Below, piece by piece: positions 1 to 8,770 of a stretch of 64,000 bases of DNA. The stretch is from Pseudomonas sp. BN102 (GTDB lineage Bacteria > Pseudomonadota > Gammaproteobacteria > Pseudomonadales > Pseudomonadaceae). A model generated the notes under the pieces. That model ran no database searches. It was not told the origin of the DNA and saw nothing but the letters and a program-made list of their open reading frames with translations. How positions within the stretch are numbered: position 1 is the first letter of the stretch; every line of letters begins with the position of its first letter. A program made the position numbers and the translations under genes. Where the stretch lies: assembly GCF_029871245.1 (NCBI RefSeq), contig NZ_SSON01000023.1, positions 1-64,000 on the forward strand, written 5' to 3'.

Positions 1-240
1 GCGCCTGAGTACCCCACCTTTGCCCAGCGGCGCGGCTGGGAAGGCACCGTGCTGCTGCGCGTGCATGTGCTGGCCAGCGGCTCGCCGAGCGAGGTGCAGG
101 TGCAGAACAGCAGCGGCCGCGAACTGCTCGACGAGGCGGCGGTGCGTGCGGTCAAGCGCTGGACCTTCGTGCCGGCCAAGCAGGGCGACGTCGCCCGCGA
201 CGGATGGGTCAGCGTGCCCATCGATTTCAAATTGAACTGA
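1..240 (+). CDS. tonB: TonB C-terminal domain (5' end outside window)
   Basis: The open frame runs in from the window edge and ends at TGA 238-240. The 79 visible residues (APEYPTFAQRRGWEGTVLLR at the start, PIDFKLN at the end) form a TonB C-terminal domain: the YP-x-A-x-RRGWEGTV entry, the central LLDEAAVRAVKRWTFVPA segment and a final beta strand. TonB spans the periplasm and passes proton-motive energy from ExbB/ExbD to outer-membrane receptors. exbB follows 15 bp downstream, so this is a tonB-exbB-exbD operon. The membrane anchor and proline-rich part are not visible, and the receptor it serves cannot be deduced. Confidence 0.9.
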   Translation, partial: APEYPTFAQRRGWEGTVLLRVHVLASGSPSEVQVQNSSGRELLDEAAVRAVKRWTFVPAKQGDVARDGWVSVPIDFKLN

Positions 241-255
241 TCAGAGGACTTCTCC

Positions 256-963
256 ATGGACCTGTTAACCAACCCCTTCGCCTCCATCGAGCACCTGGTG
301 ATCTGGCTGCTCATCGGCTTCTCCGTCGTCACCTGGGGCCTGGCCCTGGTCAAGAGCATCCAGTTCGCCCGCCTGAAACACCGCGACCGCCAGTTCCAGA
401 AGCGCTTCTGGAGCGCCACCAGCCTGGACAGCGCCGTCGAGCAGTTGCAGCAGCATGCCGGCGCCGCCGCTCACGTGGCCCAGGCCGGCTTCGCCGCCAT
501 CCAGGTACAAGGTGGCCAGCCCGGCGACCTGAGCCAGGCGATCAACCACCAGGACCGTCTGGAGCGTGCCCTGCGTCAGCAGATCCAGCGCGAACGCCGT
601 TCCCTGGAGTCCGGCCTGGCGGTGCTCGCCTCGATCGGCTCCACCTCGCCTTTCATCGGCCTGTTCGGCACCGTCTGGGGCATCATGGAAGCCCTCAAGG
701 GCATCAGCGCGGCCGGTTCGGCCAGCCTGGAAACCGTGGCCGGGCCGATCGGCGCGGCGCTGGTCGCCACCGGCGTCGGCATTGCCGTCGCCGTCCCGGC
801 GGTGCTGGTCTACAACTACTTTCTGCGCAGCCTCAAGCTGACCGCAGCCGACCTCGACGACTTCGCCCACGACTTCTACCTGCTGGCGCAGAAGAGCGCC
901 TTCAAGCTGATCGTCAATCCCCATCCGGCGCGCACCGCGACCACTGTGAAGGAGGCTTCCTGA
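256..963 (+). CDS. exbB: ExbB, MotA/TolQ/ExbB proton-channel protein
   Basis: A 235-residue inner-membrane protein of normal ExbB/TolQ length. It has an N-terminal membrane segment (about residues 15-35), a cytoplasmic loop with many Arg and Gln, and the conserved double-helix region near residues 125-190 (IGSTSPFIGLFGTVWGIMEA, then GPIGAALVATGVGIAVAVPA) that lines the proton path. ExbB forms the pentameric stator around ExbD and energises TonB. It sits between tonB and exbD, with only one base between its stop and the exbD start. TolQ is the alternative, but the tonB neighbour and the absence of tolR/tolA argue for ExbB. Confidence 0.9.
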   Translation: MDLLTNPFASIEHLVIWLLIGFSVVTWGLALVKSIQFARLKHRDRQFQKRFWSATSLDSAVEQLQQHAGAAAHVAQAGFAAIQVQGGQPGDLSQAINHQDRLERALRQQIQRERRSLESGLAVLASIGSTSPFIGLFGTVWGIMEALKGISAAGSASLETVAGPIGAALVATGVGIAVAVPAVLVYNYFLRSLKLTAADLDDFAHDFYLLAQKSAFKLIVNPHPARTATTVKEAS

Positions 964-964
964 C

Positions 965-1366
965 ATGGCCTTCTCCACCCAGGACAACGACGAAGTCCTC
1001 TCCGAAATCAACGTCACCCCGCTGGTGGACGTGATGCTGGTGCTGCTGGTGGTGTTCATCGTCACCGCACCGCTCTTGACCAACTCTATCCCGATCAACC
1101 TGCCGAAGACCGAGGCGGTGGCCCCGCCCGAGCAGAAGGACCCGCTGGTGGTGAGCATCGACGGCGCCGGCAAGCTGTTCATCAACAAGGACGAGATCCA
1201 GCCCGACCTGCTGCAGACCAGCCTGGAAGCAGCCAAGGCCAAGGACCCGGAACTGCGCGTGCAACTGCAGGCCGACGACCAGGTGGATTACGGCGTCGTG
1301 GCCCGCGCCATGGCCTCCATCGAGCGGGCGGGCATCACCAAGCTCGCGGTGATTACCGCGCGCTGA
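965..1366 (+). CDS. exbD: ExbD, TonB-system proton-channel subunit
   Basis: A 133-residue ExbD/TolR family protein. One transmembrane helix (about residues 18-40) contains the conserved proton-carrying Asp in NVTPLVDVMLVLLVVF, followed by a periplasmic domain ending in VARAMASIERAGITKLAVITAR. It is the last gene of the tonB-exbB-exbD operon and is followed within 10 bp by a rho-independent terminator. Length and topology are ordinary. Confidence 0.9.
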   Translation: MAFSTQDNDEVLSEINVTPLVDVMLVLLVVFIVTAPLLTNSIPINLPKTEAVAPPEQKDPLVVSIDGAGKLFINKDEIQPDLLQTSLEAAKAKDPELRVQLQADDQVDYGVVARAMASIERAGITKLAVITAR

Positions 1367-1372
1367 CAGACC

Positions 1373-1411
1373 TGGCTGCCTCCCTTCAGGCAGGGGGGAG
1401 GTGGCTTTTTT
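1373..1411 (+). terminator. Rho-independent terminator after exbD
   Basis: An imperfect GC-rich stem (CTGCCTCCC pairing with GGGAGGTGG) is followed by six T residues. It lies directly downstream of the exbD stop and separates the TonB operon from the transporter operon that starts at 1655. Confidence 0.8.
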
Positions 1412-1654
1412 GTTCGCCGGACCTCGTAGATCGCACTACTGCGTCCCTATTGCTGCTCCACCAGCACCCTGCTGCTGCCCCAACAGCAATGCCTCCCGAA
1501 AACGCACCTCACCCCATCCCTGGAACCCGCGCCACTGCTGGTTTCGCAACACTCCAGTGCCGCTGGCACACATGCTGCAACGTCACTTTGCCTTCGTAAT
1601 CAGGACCTTGCGCATGCAATCCACTCCATTCACCCAGACAGGAAAGCCCCAGCC

Positions 1655-2848
1655 GTGAACCCGCGCTTTCTCGTCAATTTCATGTTCCTGGCGGCCTTCA
1701 GCGGCGCCACCATCGGCATGGCCAAGATCGTCACCACGCTCTATGCGATGGAGATCGGGGCCAACACCATGCAGATCGGCATCATCTCGGCCATGGAATC
1801 CCTCGGCATGGTGTTCCTGACCCTTCCCGCCGGTTTCGTCATCGCCCGCTACGGCACTCGCCGCGTGTACTTCCTCGCGAGTCTCGGCCCGATGCTGCTG
1901 AACCTGGCCATCCCGCTTTTCGCCAACTGGCTTTGGCTGGCCGCCGCGCGCCTGCTGATCGGCTTCTGCATCCCGTTCCGCATCGTCGCCATGAACAGCG
2001 CCTTCCTCCAGCAGCTGCGGCATATCGGCCTTGCCAAGGCCGGCTGGTATCGCATGGCACTGACCATAGGCATGAGCATCCTCGGCCCGCTGTTGGGCAA
2101 CTGGCTGACCGGTACCACCAGCCATGCCCTGGCCTTCGCCCTGATCGGCCTGTGCTTCGGCCTGATGGCGGTCTACAGCCTGGGCTTCTGGGGTGAGGAA
2201 AGCGGCCCCGCGCAGGAGACCGGTACGCCCGTGGACGGCGGCAATTTCCTGGAACAGGTCAAGGCCATGCTAGCCAACCCCGATATCGCCGAGAGCTGCC
2301 TGCTGGAGATGCTCGGCAATTCAACCGGTGCCCTGTTTGGAACCTTCATCCTCCTGCTGGCGATGGACGTGGCCAGGCTTTCCCAGACGCAGGCGGTAAG
2401 CCTGCTGATGGTCCAGGGCCTGTCGTCGGTCGTCGCCCTGTTCAGCCTGGGCTATCTGGTACAGCGCAGCAGCCGTGGCACCGCCTACCTGGTGGCCCTG
2501 GCGGCTGCGATCGCCGCCCTGCTGCTGTTGGGCACCGCCCACGAGTACGCGCTCCTGGCACTGGGTGGGGTATTGCTGAGCATCGCCGGCTCGCTGGTGC
2601 ATCTGGTGAACATGGGCCGGCTCAGCGAGCACCGCATGGACAAGAGCAAGATTTCCGGGCTGTTCAACCTGGCCGGCATGCTCGGTGGTTTCAGTGGCGC
2701 CATGCTCGGTGGCCTGCTCGGGCAGGCCCTGGGACTGGACCGCCTGTTCCTCTGCTGGATTCCACTGGTACTGCTCGCCGCCCTCGCCTGCTGGTTCCTG
2801 GCGCAACGCCGCAGCCGCGCTTCCCTTTCCCTGCTGAACGAGAATTGA
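1655..2848 (+). CDS. MFS transporter heading an ABC-transporter operon
   Basis: 397 residues with about 12 hydrophobic segments and the loop 2-3 motif region GFVIARYGTRRVYFLASLGP typical of the major facilitator superfamily. The start is GTG at 1655, preceded by AGGAAAG. The stop overlaps the potential start of the first ABC permease, so the MFS and ABC genes are one operon. Substrate is unknown. Pairing an MFS carrier with a sulfonate/taurine-like importer that lacks its own binding protein is uncommon. The 240 bp before it contain no gene I can support. Confidence 0.75.
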   Translation: MNPRFLVNFMFLAAFSGATIGMAKIVTTLYAMEIGANTMQIGIISAMESLGMVFLTLPAGFVIARYGTRRVYFLASLGPMLLNLAIPLFANWLWLAAARLLIGFCIPFRIVAMNSAFLQQLRHIGLAKAGWYRMALTIGMSILGPLLGNWLTGTTSHALAFALIGLCFGLMAVYSLGFWGEESGPAQETGTPVDGGNFLEQVKAMLANPDIAESCLLEMLGNSTGALFGTFILLLAMDVARLSQTQAVSLLMVQGLSSVVALFSLGYLVQRSSRGTAYLVALAAAIAALLLLGTAHEYALLALGGVLLSIAGSLVHLVNMGRLSEHRMDKSKISGLFNLAGMLGGFSGAMLGGLLGQALGLDRLFLCWIPLVLLAALACWFLAQRRSRASLSLLNEN

Positions 2849-2850
2849 AG

Positions 2851-3618
2851 ATGCATCGAGGACTGAAATGGTTCGCCAGCCGCTCCAGTTGGCTCATCTC
2901 CCCCGTTGCCCTGCTCGCACTCTGGGCCGTGGTGGCGGACGCCGGGCTGTTTCCCCAGCAACTGCTGGTGCCGCCACTGCACGTGCTGCAAGCCTTCGAG
3001 GAACTGCTGGCCAGTGGCGAGTTGCAGGAACACCTCTTGAACAGCCTGTCCCGCCTCGCCCTGGGTTTCACCATCGGTTCCCTGGGCGGCCTGGCGTTCG
3101 GCGTGCTGATGGCGCTGTCGAAGACGGTGACGGCCTATTGCGGGCCGCTGTTCCATACCCTGCGGCAGATTCCCAGCATCGCGCTGATCCCGATGTTCGT
3201 GCTGTTCTTCGGCATCGAGGAAACCTTCAAGATCGTGATCGTCGCCAAGGCCGCGTTCTTCCCGGTGGCGCTGGCCGCGAGCGAGGGCGTCAAGGCGATT
3301 CCGCGCAGCTACTTCGAGGTGGCGGACGTCTATCGCCTGCGCTGGCCCACACTTATTCGCGAAGTTGCCTTGCCTGCCGCCGCGCCGCCCATCCTCACCG
3401 GCCTGCGCATCAGCCTGACCCGTGCCTGGGTCGTACTGGTGGCCGCCGAGCTGCTGGCCGCTGACAGTGGCCTGGGGCAGATGATCGAAATGAGCCGACA
3501 GATGCTGCGCATAGACGTAGTCATGGTCGGAGTGGTGATGGCCGGCGTGGTGGGCTTCTCCCTCGACTTCCTGTTCCGCCTGCTCGAACGACATCTGTTC
3601 CGCTGGAAAGCCCGCTAG
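2851..3618 (+). CDS. ABC transporter permease, SsuC/TauC/NrtB type
   Basis: 255 residues from ATG 2851. TTG 2845, which overlaps the MFS stop, is an alternative start. It has about six membrane helices and an EAA-loop region (about residues 165-195, around YFEVADVYRLRWPTLIREVA) characteristic of BPD_transp_1 permeases in the nitrate/sulfonate/taurine group. The next gene is a second, related permease, so the pore is probably a heterodimer. No periplasmic binding protein gene is present in the operon. Confidence 0.8.
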   Translation: MHRGLKWFASRSSWLISPVALLALWAVVADAGLFPQQLLVPPLHVLQAFEELLASGELQEHLLNSLSRLALGFTIGSLGGLAFGVLMALSKTVTAYCGPLFHTLRQIPSIALIPMFVLFFGIEETFKIVIVAKAAFFPVALAASEGVKAIPRSYFEVADVYRLRWPTLIREVALPAAAPPILTGLRISLTRAWVVLVAAELLAADSGLGQMIEMSRQMLRIDVVMVGVVMAGVVGFSLDFLFRLLERHLFRWKAR

Positions 3619-3627
3619 GAGGCGCCT

Positions 3628-4398
3628 ATGTCCTTGTCCCTTTCTTCCCTGCGCCACCTGCGCGGCCTGCTGCTTCCTGCCCTGCTCCTGGCCGGCTGGG
3701 AATACATGTCGCGCCAGGATGCGTCCGGCGCCTACGCCTTCGTGCCGCTAGCGGAGATCGGCAAGAGCCTGGTCGCCCTGGTGGTCGGCGGCGAGCTGTT
3801 CGTCAACATGTTTGCCAGCCTGGCGCGAACCAGCAGCGGCTTGTTCTTCGGCATCCTTTTCGGCGTGGCGCTCGGTGTGCTGATGGCGCTGTCGCGAATC
3901 GCCAACCGGCTGATTGGCCCTCTGCTGCATTCCATCCGCCAGGTTCCGATGCTCGGCTGGATTCCGCTGATCGCGATGTGGTTCGGCAACGGTGAATTCT
4001 CCAAGGTGTTCATCGTGTCGCTGGCAGCCTTCTACCCCATGGTGCTGAACACCTATGAAGGCTTCAGCCACGTCGACCGGCGCCTGCGTGAAGTGGGCCA
4101 GGTTCTGGAACTGAACCCTTTCCAGCAGTTCTTCCACGTGCTGCTGCCGGCCGCCTTGCCGAGCATCGCCACCGGCGTGTTGCACGCCCTGGCGTTCGCC
4201 TGGGTCACGGCGGTGGGCAGCGAGCTGTTTCTCTCCTCCGGCGCCGGTCTGGGCAACCTGATGATGAACGCCGAAGCCGGCTCGCGCATGGACGTGATCG
4301 TCCTCAGCGTGCTCTGCATCGGCCTGCTCGGCTACCTGATGAACCTTCTCTTCACTCGACTGGCCAGCCACCTGCTGCGCTGGCGCAACCTCCGCTGA
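3628..4398 (+). CDS. ABC transporter permease, second subunit
   Basis: 256 residues, starting at ATG after a strong AGGAGG ribosome site. It has the same fold as the preceding permease, with an EAA loop around DRRLREVGQVLELNPFQQFF. The two permeases align over most of their length, consistent with an old tandem duplication. It is followed 7 bp later by the ATPase gene. Substrate is not deducible; family relatives import sulfonates, taurine, nitrate or thiamine precursors. Confidence 0.8.
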   Translation: MSLSLSSLRHLRGLLLPALLLAGWEYMSRQDASGAYAFVPLAEIGKSLVALVVGGELFVNMFASLARTSSGLFFGILFGVALGVLMALSRIANRLIGPLLHSIRQVPMLGWIPLIAMWFGNGEFSKVFIVSLAAFYPMVLNTYEGFSHVDRRLREVGQVLELNPFQQFFHVLLPAALPSIATGVLHALAFAWVTAVGSELFLSSGAGLGNLMMNAEAGSRMDVIVLSVLCIGLLGYLMNLLFTRLASHLLRWRNLR

Positions 4399-4405
4399 GG
4401 CCACC

Positions 4406-5200
4406 ATGACAGCCATTCCCAAGCTCGCTCCGGCTACCGAGGAGCAAACCCTGCCAGGCGCCCTGGAAATTCACCGCCTGTCCAAGTCGTACCGCATCGA
4501 AGGCCGGAGCCTGCCGGTGCTGGAGAGCGTCGACCTCAAGGTCAACCCCGGCGAGTTCGTCAGCATCGTCGGCGCCAGCGGCTGCGGGAAATCCACCTTG
4601 CTGCGCCTGATCGTCGGCCTGGAAGCCGAATACCAGGGCGACATCCTGCTGGATGGCGAGCGCATCGTCGCTACCAGCCTGGAGCGCGGCATCGTCTTCC
4701 AGGACCATCGCCTGTTCCCCTGGATGACGGTGCAGAAGAACATCGGCCTGGCACTGAAGAACCACAAGCTGTCGAAGGCAGAAAAGGATCGTCTGGTGGC
4801 CGAGCACATCGCCCTGGTGAACCTCACCGGCTTCGAAAACGCCTATCCGCACCAGCTTTCCGGTGGCATGGCGCAGCGGGCGGCCATCGCCCGCGCCCTG
4901 ATCACCAAGCCGAAGATCCTGCTTCTGGACGAGCCCCTGGGCGCCCTCGATGCCCTCACCCGCGTCCATCTACAACGCGAATTGCAACGCATCTGGGTGC
5001 AGCAGCGCAGCACCATGATCATGGTGACCCACGACGTGGAAGAGGCGCTTTACCTGGGCGACCGGGTCATCGTCATGGACGCCCATCCGGGCCGGATCAA
5101 GCACGAGATCAAGGTCGACCTGCCCCATCCGCGTGATCGCGCCGCACCGCTGCTGCACAAGCTCAAGGAAGAACTGCTGGGTGAACTAACCGGGATATGA
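4406..5200 (+). CDS. ABC transporter ATP-binding protein, SsuB/TauB type
   Basis: 264 residues with a Walker A loop (GASGCGKST), a Q-loop in the VFQDHRLFPWMTV segment, the signature LSGGMAQR, Walker B (ILLLDEPLGALDA) and the switch His in MVTHDVEEAL. The FPWMTV segment after the Q-loop is typical of the SsuB/TauB/NrtD group. It is the last gene of the operon that begins at 1655. Just 12 bp after its stop begin the remains of an integrase, so this stop marks the left edge of the mobile-element region. Confidence 0.85.
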   Translation: MTAIPKLAPATEEQTLPGALEIHRLSKSYRIEGRSLPVLESVDLKVNPGEFVSIVGASGCGKSTLLRLIVGLEAEYQGDILLDGERIVATSLERGIVFQDHRLFPWMTVQKNIGLALKNHKLSKAEKDRLVAEHIALVNLTGFENAYPHQLSGGMAQRAAIARALITKPKILLLDEPLGALDALTRVHLQRELQRIWVQQRSTMIMVTHDVEEALYLGDRVIVMDAHPGRIKHEIKVDLPHPRDRAAPLLHKLKEELLGELTGI

Positions 5201-5212
5201 GAGTTGGATTAA

Positions 5213-5434
5213 TTCGCCTACAGGTACGGCACTCACACACTACGGCGAACCAAGGCATCGCTGATCTATCGCAGGACTAGAAACCTACGAGTGGTCCAAC
5301 TCCTGCTTGGTCATACGAAGCTTGAAAGCAAAGCCAGATACCTGGGAATCGGGCTTGATAATGCCCTGAAAAATGGTGGATCAGATAGAAGTCTGACCAT
5401 CTGCTGCGACGGTCGAGGGCGGCCAGCCGGCTAG
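5213..5434 (+). pseudogene. Integrase (tyrosine recombinase) C-terminal remnant
   Basis: This frame is open only after a TAA at 5210-5212. It encodes the end of a tyrosine recombinase: YGTHTLRRTKASLIYRRTRN followed by LRVVQLLLGHTKLESKARYL, which contains the LLGH box and the region before the catalytic Tyr (RYLG). The N-terminal two thirds are absent and there is no start codon. The C-terminal extension to the stop at 5432 looks like read-through of unrelated DNA. It is the left-most trace of the integrated element. Confidence 0.8.
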
Positions 5435-5566
5435 CCGCATGGGCTGACGAATTAGCTGTTCCAACCAGGCTATCCGCAACAACAAGACCGCTGTCGCCCA
5501 GGTTGCCGCGCTGATGGTGTTAGGCTTTACCGAGAAGCTGGCCGCCGAGGCGATCAAACCAGATTT

Positions 5567-5938
5567 TTGCAACTGGGTAGGTTTCTCCCCTACGCGCTGA
5601 GCAACAACGACGCGAACATTCGCCGCATTAAGCAGCGCATCCAAGAGCTGGAAAGCCGACGTGCCCTGCTGGATGCTGTGATCGAGGGTGCCGGGTTCAC
5701 ATACAAGGAAGACACCCAGGAAAACCGTGTGATGTTCATCTTCCCAGGTAAGCCGGACGAACAAACACGGACCCTGCTCAAAAGCCATGCTTTCAAGTGG
5801 AGTCCCAGCCGGGGCGCCTGGGTTCGGCAGCTAAACAACGCCGGTCGATGGGCCGCTAAGCAGGTTCAGGAAACCCTGGCGGCGACTACCGATTCACTGA
5901 CAGGCCCTTCCGTTGAGGGGCCTTTCCTTTTGCTCTGA
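5567..5938 (+). pseudogene. DUF3560-protein C-terminal remnant
   Basis: About 123 codons matching, from memory, the end of DUF3560 proteins found on plasmids and ICEs: FLPYALSNNDANIRRIKQRI near the start and FPGKPDEQTRTLLKSHAFKW plus GAWVRQLNNAGRW near the end. No credible start codon or upstream domain exists. The same frame continues upstream to about 5480 without clear homology, so the gene is truncated. The last residues are encoded by a terminator hairpin. Function of the intact family is not established. Confidence 0.6.
5902..5930 (+). terminator. Hairpin terminator at the end of the DUF3560 remnant
   Basis: AGGCCCTT pairs with AGGGGCCT around a short loop and is followed by a T-rich stretch (TTCCTTTTG). 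It overlaps the last codons of the remnant. Confidence 0.6.
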
Positions 5939-6181
5939 AACCAGGGGGGTGATCGAGCCGAGTCGTATAGCTCTGACTCATCAGCTCCCGTCGCATCCCC
6001 CAGTCCGGCGCCACGGGTAGCCGACTATGCCCAGCAGCTGACCAAGGAGACCACCAGCATTCACCAGCACCTGACTCACTACATTGATTACCGGACCATG
6101 GCCCGCGACATGGAGATCGGCGGCGACCTGTTCACCCTCGAGACCAGCTTCGAGAAGGTGCATGTGTTCTGGAACAGGTAG
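5939..6181 (+). pseudogene. ArdA-like antirestriction protein, 3' remnant
   Basis: The frame ending at TAG 6179-6181 encodes a C-terminal tail with ADYAQQLTKETTSIHQHLTH, YIDYRTMARDMEIGGDLFTL and a final HVFWNR. This resembles the end of ArdA antirestriction proteins (IPxHLxxYIDYxxMARDM followed by a VHVF end). ArdA mimics B-form DNA to block type I restriction during conjugation. No start or N-terminal domain is present. The last 69 bases are duplicated at 8540-8609, on the other side of hipBA. Confidence 0.6.
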
Positions 6182-6305
6182 CCTGGGCTGCGGGGCACAG
6201 GGATTGATCCGGTGCCCTTGTTTTTTGCGCCCCTGTCCATTCGGACACCCGCGCTCCCCACCCTAGCGGCTGATCGGGTGCTGCACGCACCCTGCGATCA
6301 GCCAG
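6112..6305 (+). repeat. Direct repeat copy 1: ardA tail plus downstream region
   Basis: This 194-bp block begins inside the ardA tail (GGAGATCG) and ends with GCGATCAGCCAG. It recurs in the same orientation at 8540-8732 with roughly one mismatch every six to eight bases. Shared landmarks are the ACCTGTTCACCCTCGAGACC segment, the stop codon at equal offset, GGTGCCCTTGTTTTTTGCGC and CGGGTGCTGCACGCACCC. The two copies bracket hipBA. Confidence 0.85.
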
Positions 6306-6715
6306 AAGCAGGCACGCCTAATCGCAGCCGCACATCAGGCGCCCCACGGCGCTCCTCACTACCCACCGAGTCTTGAGCCAATACGTCGCAAAAAAGCCAT
6401 TTCAAGAACACTTGCGCACACATGTCGTCACCAGCGATACGAGAGCATCACGTGTCGCCAAATTCAAAAAACAGCGACACGTTGTGCATATGGGAAGAAC
6501 CGATCTGAAGCAACCGTGATGCTAAGCAGCATTCATGAAGCCTCTGGCGATGGCTCAGGGGCGCCTCACCCGCCAGAGCAGTGAAAATATTGCTTCATTT
6601 TTTTGGTAAAAATTAAGTAATAGCTCTATCTGGGAATCCTCTCTTAGAGAAAAACGAGAAAACATGTGATATTATTCCTTCATAACCAACATTTTTCTGA
6701 AAGAATATTTTCCCA
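6306..6715. promoter_or_regulatory. Intergenic region before hipBA
   Basis: No gene is visible. It contains a hairpin-forming inverted repeat (ACGTGTCGC at 6450-6458 with GCGACACGT at 6474-6482) and an AT-rich stretch from about 6590. A short palindrome TCTCTTAGAGA (6640-6650) lies 66 bp upstream of hipB and is a candidate HipB operator, because HipB-type antitoxins repress their own promoters. The AT content contrasts with the GC-rich surroundings. Confidence 0.4.
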
Positions 6716-7243
6716 ATGGCAAAGCGCACTGCCCCACTGCTGCCCGGATCTGATCGGCTGCTCGAGGAGTTCGGAGAGCGTCTGATACTCGCGCGCAAGC
6801 GTCGCAAGATCACTGCCAAGCAGATGGCTGAGCGGGCTGGCATGTCTTTGCCGACGCTTAGGTCTCTTGAGCAAGGCAGCGCAGGCGTGACCCTCGGCGC
6901 CTACATGGCCGTGCTGCAAGTCCTCGGACTGGAGAAAGACATCACCCAGGTAGCCCTGCACGATGAGCTTGGTCGCCACCTTCAGGACGCAGCCCTGTCA
7001 CCGTCGAGGACGTCTGCCAGCAAGAACAAGCCGGCCCCTCCAAGCCAGCCCACATCTCAACGACGCGCCACAAAACCTGCTGCGGGAGTGTTGATCAAGT
7101 CGGCGGGGGGTGAGCCCCGACGTCCTGCAACGACGCCTTCCAAAACCATTGAGCAAGATCCCTCCAAAGCCAAATCAGCCCGGAAGAAGGTCGTTACCGG
7201 CGCCGACCTGGCGGCCCAGTTGATGGAGGAACTCAATGGCTAG
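6716..7243 (+). CDS. hipB: HipB-like XRE antitoxin with long basic tail
   Basis: 175 residues. Residues 15-75 are a Cro/C1-type helix-turn-helix ([20 protein letters not shown] then [14 protein letters not shown]). The rest is a low-complexity tail rich in Ser, Pro, Thr and Lys, ending in [14 protein letters not shown]. Escherichia coli HipB is only 88 residues, so the tail is an unusual addition; it may pass through or shield the toxin. Its stop overlaps the hipA start by 8 bp, as expected for a toxin-antitoxin pair. Upstream AT-rich DNA holds a candidate operator. Confidence 0.8.
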   Translation: MAKRTAPLLPGSDRLLEEFGERLILARKRRKITAKQMAERAGMSLPTLRSLEQGSAGVTLGAYMAVLQVLGLEKDITQVALHDELGRHLQDAALSPSRTSASKNKPAPPSQPTSQRRATKPAAGVLIKSAGGEPRRPATTPSKTIEQDPSKAKSARKKVVTGADLAAQLMEELNG

Positions 7244-8501
7244 CCAGATCTTGGTCTTCGCCGATTGGGTGGGGCTCGATAGCCCGCAGAGCCTGGGTAC
7301 CCTGCATTGCCAGCGCACACGCGGTACCGAGCGGTTCGAGTTCGAATTTGCCGACGCGGCATTGGCTGGCCTGGCGCAACAAGCGCTGCTTGATCCGCGA
7401 CTCCAGCCATTCGCAGGGCGCCAGTTCTCCGCCCAGGGCGCCGCCACCTTCGGTATCTTCGCCGACGCCTCGCCTGACCGCTGGGGGCGTTTGCTGATGC
7501 GGCGTAGACATGAACGGGATATGCGAGCTGGAGTTGCCCTCCAGGGCTCGAAGCTATTCGAGTCCGACTATCTGCTGGGTGTGCACGATAGCTTCCGTGT
7601 GGGAGCCATTCGCTTCAAGACGGATGTGGATGGCCCATTCCTGGATGACCACCACGACATGGCGGCACCGCCCATGACAAGTATGCGCGAGCTTGAGGAG
7701 GCTTCCAGGCGCTTCGAACAGGGCGAGGACATGAGCGACGGCCGAGACTGGTTGAAGATGCTGATAGCCCCGGGCGGCTCACTGGGTGGCGCCCGACCCA
7801 AAGCCAGCGTGGTAGATCCGGACAACGCCTTGTGGATCGCCAAGTTCCCCAGCAACAACGACGAATACGATGTCGGCGCCTGGGAAATGGTGGTCAATAT
7901 CCTGGCCAACGCCTGCGGCCTGCGCGTGGCGGAAGCCACCGCAGGGAAATACGCCAGCAACCATCACTGCTTCATGGTCAAGCGCTTCGACCGCACCGCC
8001 ATGGGCGAGAGATTGCACTTCGCCTCCGCCATGACCATGACGGAACATGTGGATGGCGATGACCACTCAACCGGCGCCAGCTACCTGGAAATCGCCGAAG
8101 TGCTGATACGGCACGGAGCCACTCCAGAGGCTGATCTTCAGGAGCTATGGAAGCGCATCGTTTTCAATATGCTGGTCGGCAACACCGATGACCACTTGCG
8201 CAACCATGGTTTTATCCTCGTCCCCGGCAAGGGATGGCAGCTTTCCGCCGCCTACGATATGAATCCGGTGCCTTACTCCGATGGGCTGAAGCTTAATGTC
8301 TCGGAGTCCGACAACGCTCTCGACCTGGACCTGGCTATTTCTGTTTCCGGTTACTTCCGGCTCAAGCAGCAGGAAGCCCTGGAGATCATCGAAGACCTTC
8401 GCGCAAAGGTCCGACTGCTCTGGCGGCCTGCGGCCAAAAAGCTGGGAATCAGCGCTAAAGAACAGGAAAGAATGGCCTCGGCATTTCGGCTCGCCGAGTA
8501 G
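7236..8501 (+). CDS. hipA: HipA-like serine/threonine kinase toxin
   Basis: 421 residues. An N-terminal Couple_hipA domain precedes a kinase domain with a Gly-rich loop ([11 protein letters not shown], about residues 180-190), the catalytic segment NTDDHLRN (about 313-320) and the metal-binding AYDMNP (about 337-342). HipA kinases phosphorylate targets such as glutamyl-tRNA synthetase to cause growth arrest, countered by HipB. The catalytic residues look intact, so the toxin is probably functional. It lies between the two copies of the ardA-tail repeat. Confidence 0.85.
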   Translation: MASQILVFADWVGLDSPQSLGTLHCQRTRGTERFEFEFADAALAGLAQQALLDPRLQPFAGRQFSAQGAATFGIFADASPDRWGRLLMRRRHERDMRAGVALQGSKLFESDYLLGVHDSFRVGAIRFKTDVDGPFLDDHHDMAAPPMTSMRELEEASRRFEQGEDMSDGRDWLKMLIAPGGSLGGARPKASVVDPDNALWIAKFPSNNDEYDVGAWEMVVNILANACGLRVAEATAGKYASNHHCFMVKRFDRTAMGERLHFASAMTMTEHVDGDDHSTGASYLEIAEVLIRHGATPEADLQELWKRIVFNMLVGNTDDHLRNHGFILVPGKGWQLSAAYDMNPVPYSDGLKLNVSESDNALDLDLAISVSGYFRLKQQEALEIIEDLRAKVRLLWRPAAKKLGISAKEQERMASAFRLAE

Positions 8502-8539
8502 ATCCATATCACCACTGGATGCCTGTCACCACCACCCTT

Positions 8540-8732
8540 GGAGATCGACTGCGACCTGTTCACCCTCGAGACCGGCGTCGAGCAGGTGTATGTGTTCTGG
8601 AACGGGTAGTGTGGGCTGCGGGTACCGGGTTCGATTCGGTGCCCTTGTTTTTTGCGCCCCTGTCCATTCGGACACCCAAGCGCCCCACCCTGGAGGCTGA
8701 TCGGGTGCTGCACGCACCCTGCGATCAGCCAG
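8540..8732 (+). repeat. Direct repeat copy 2: ardA tail plus downstream region
   Basis: Second copy of the block at 6112-6305. It starts abruptly 38 bp after the hipA stop, without the upstream ardA codons, encodes the last ardA residues with changes, and ends at the same GCGATCAGCCAG boundary. Divergence between the copies shows that the duplication is not recent, or that two related elements recombined. Confidence 0.85.
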
Positions 8733-8770
8733 CGGCAGATGAACCGAATCGCGGTCGCGCATTCGGACCG

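Noticed and set aside
1-1366. Assigning the TonB system to a particular siderophore
   Set aside because: No receptor or siderophore gene is visible; only generic TonB/ExbB/ExbD features can be read.
1401-1658. 85-codon frame between exbD and the MFS gene
   Set aside because: Starts inside the exbD terminator, has no recognisable product and no ribosome site.
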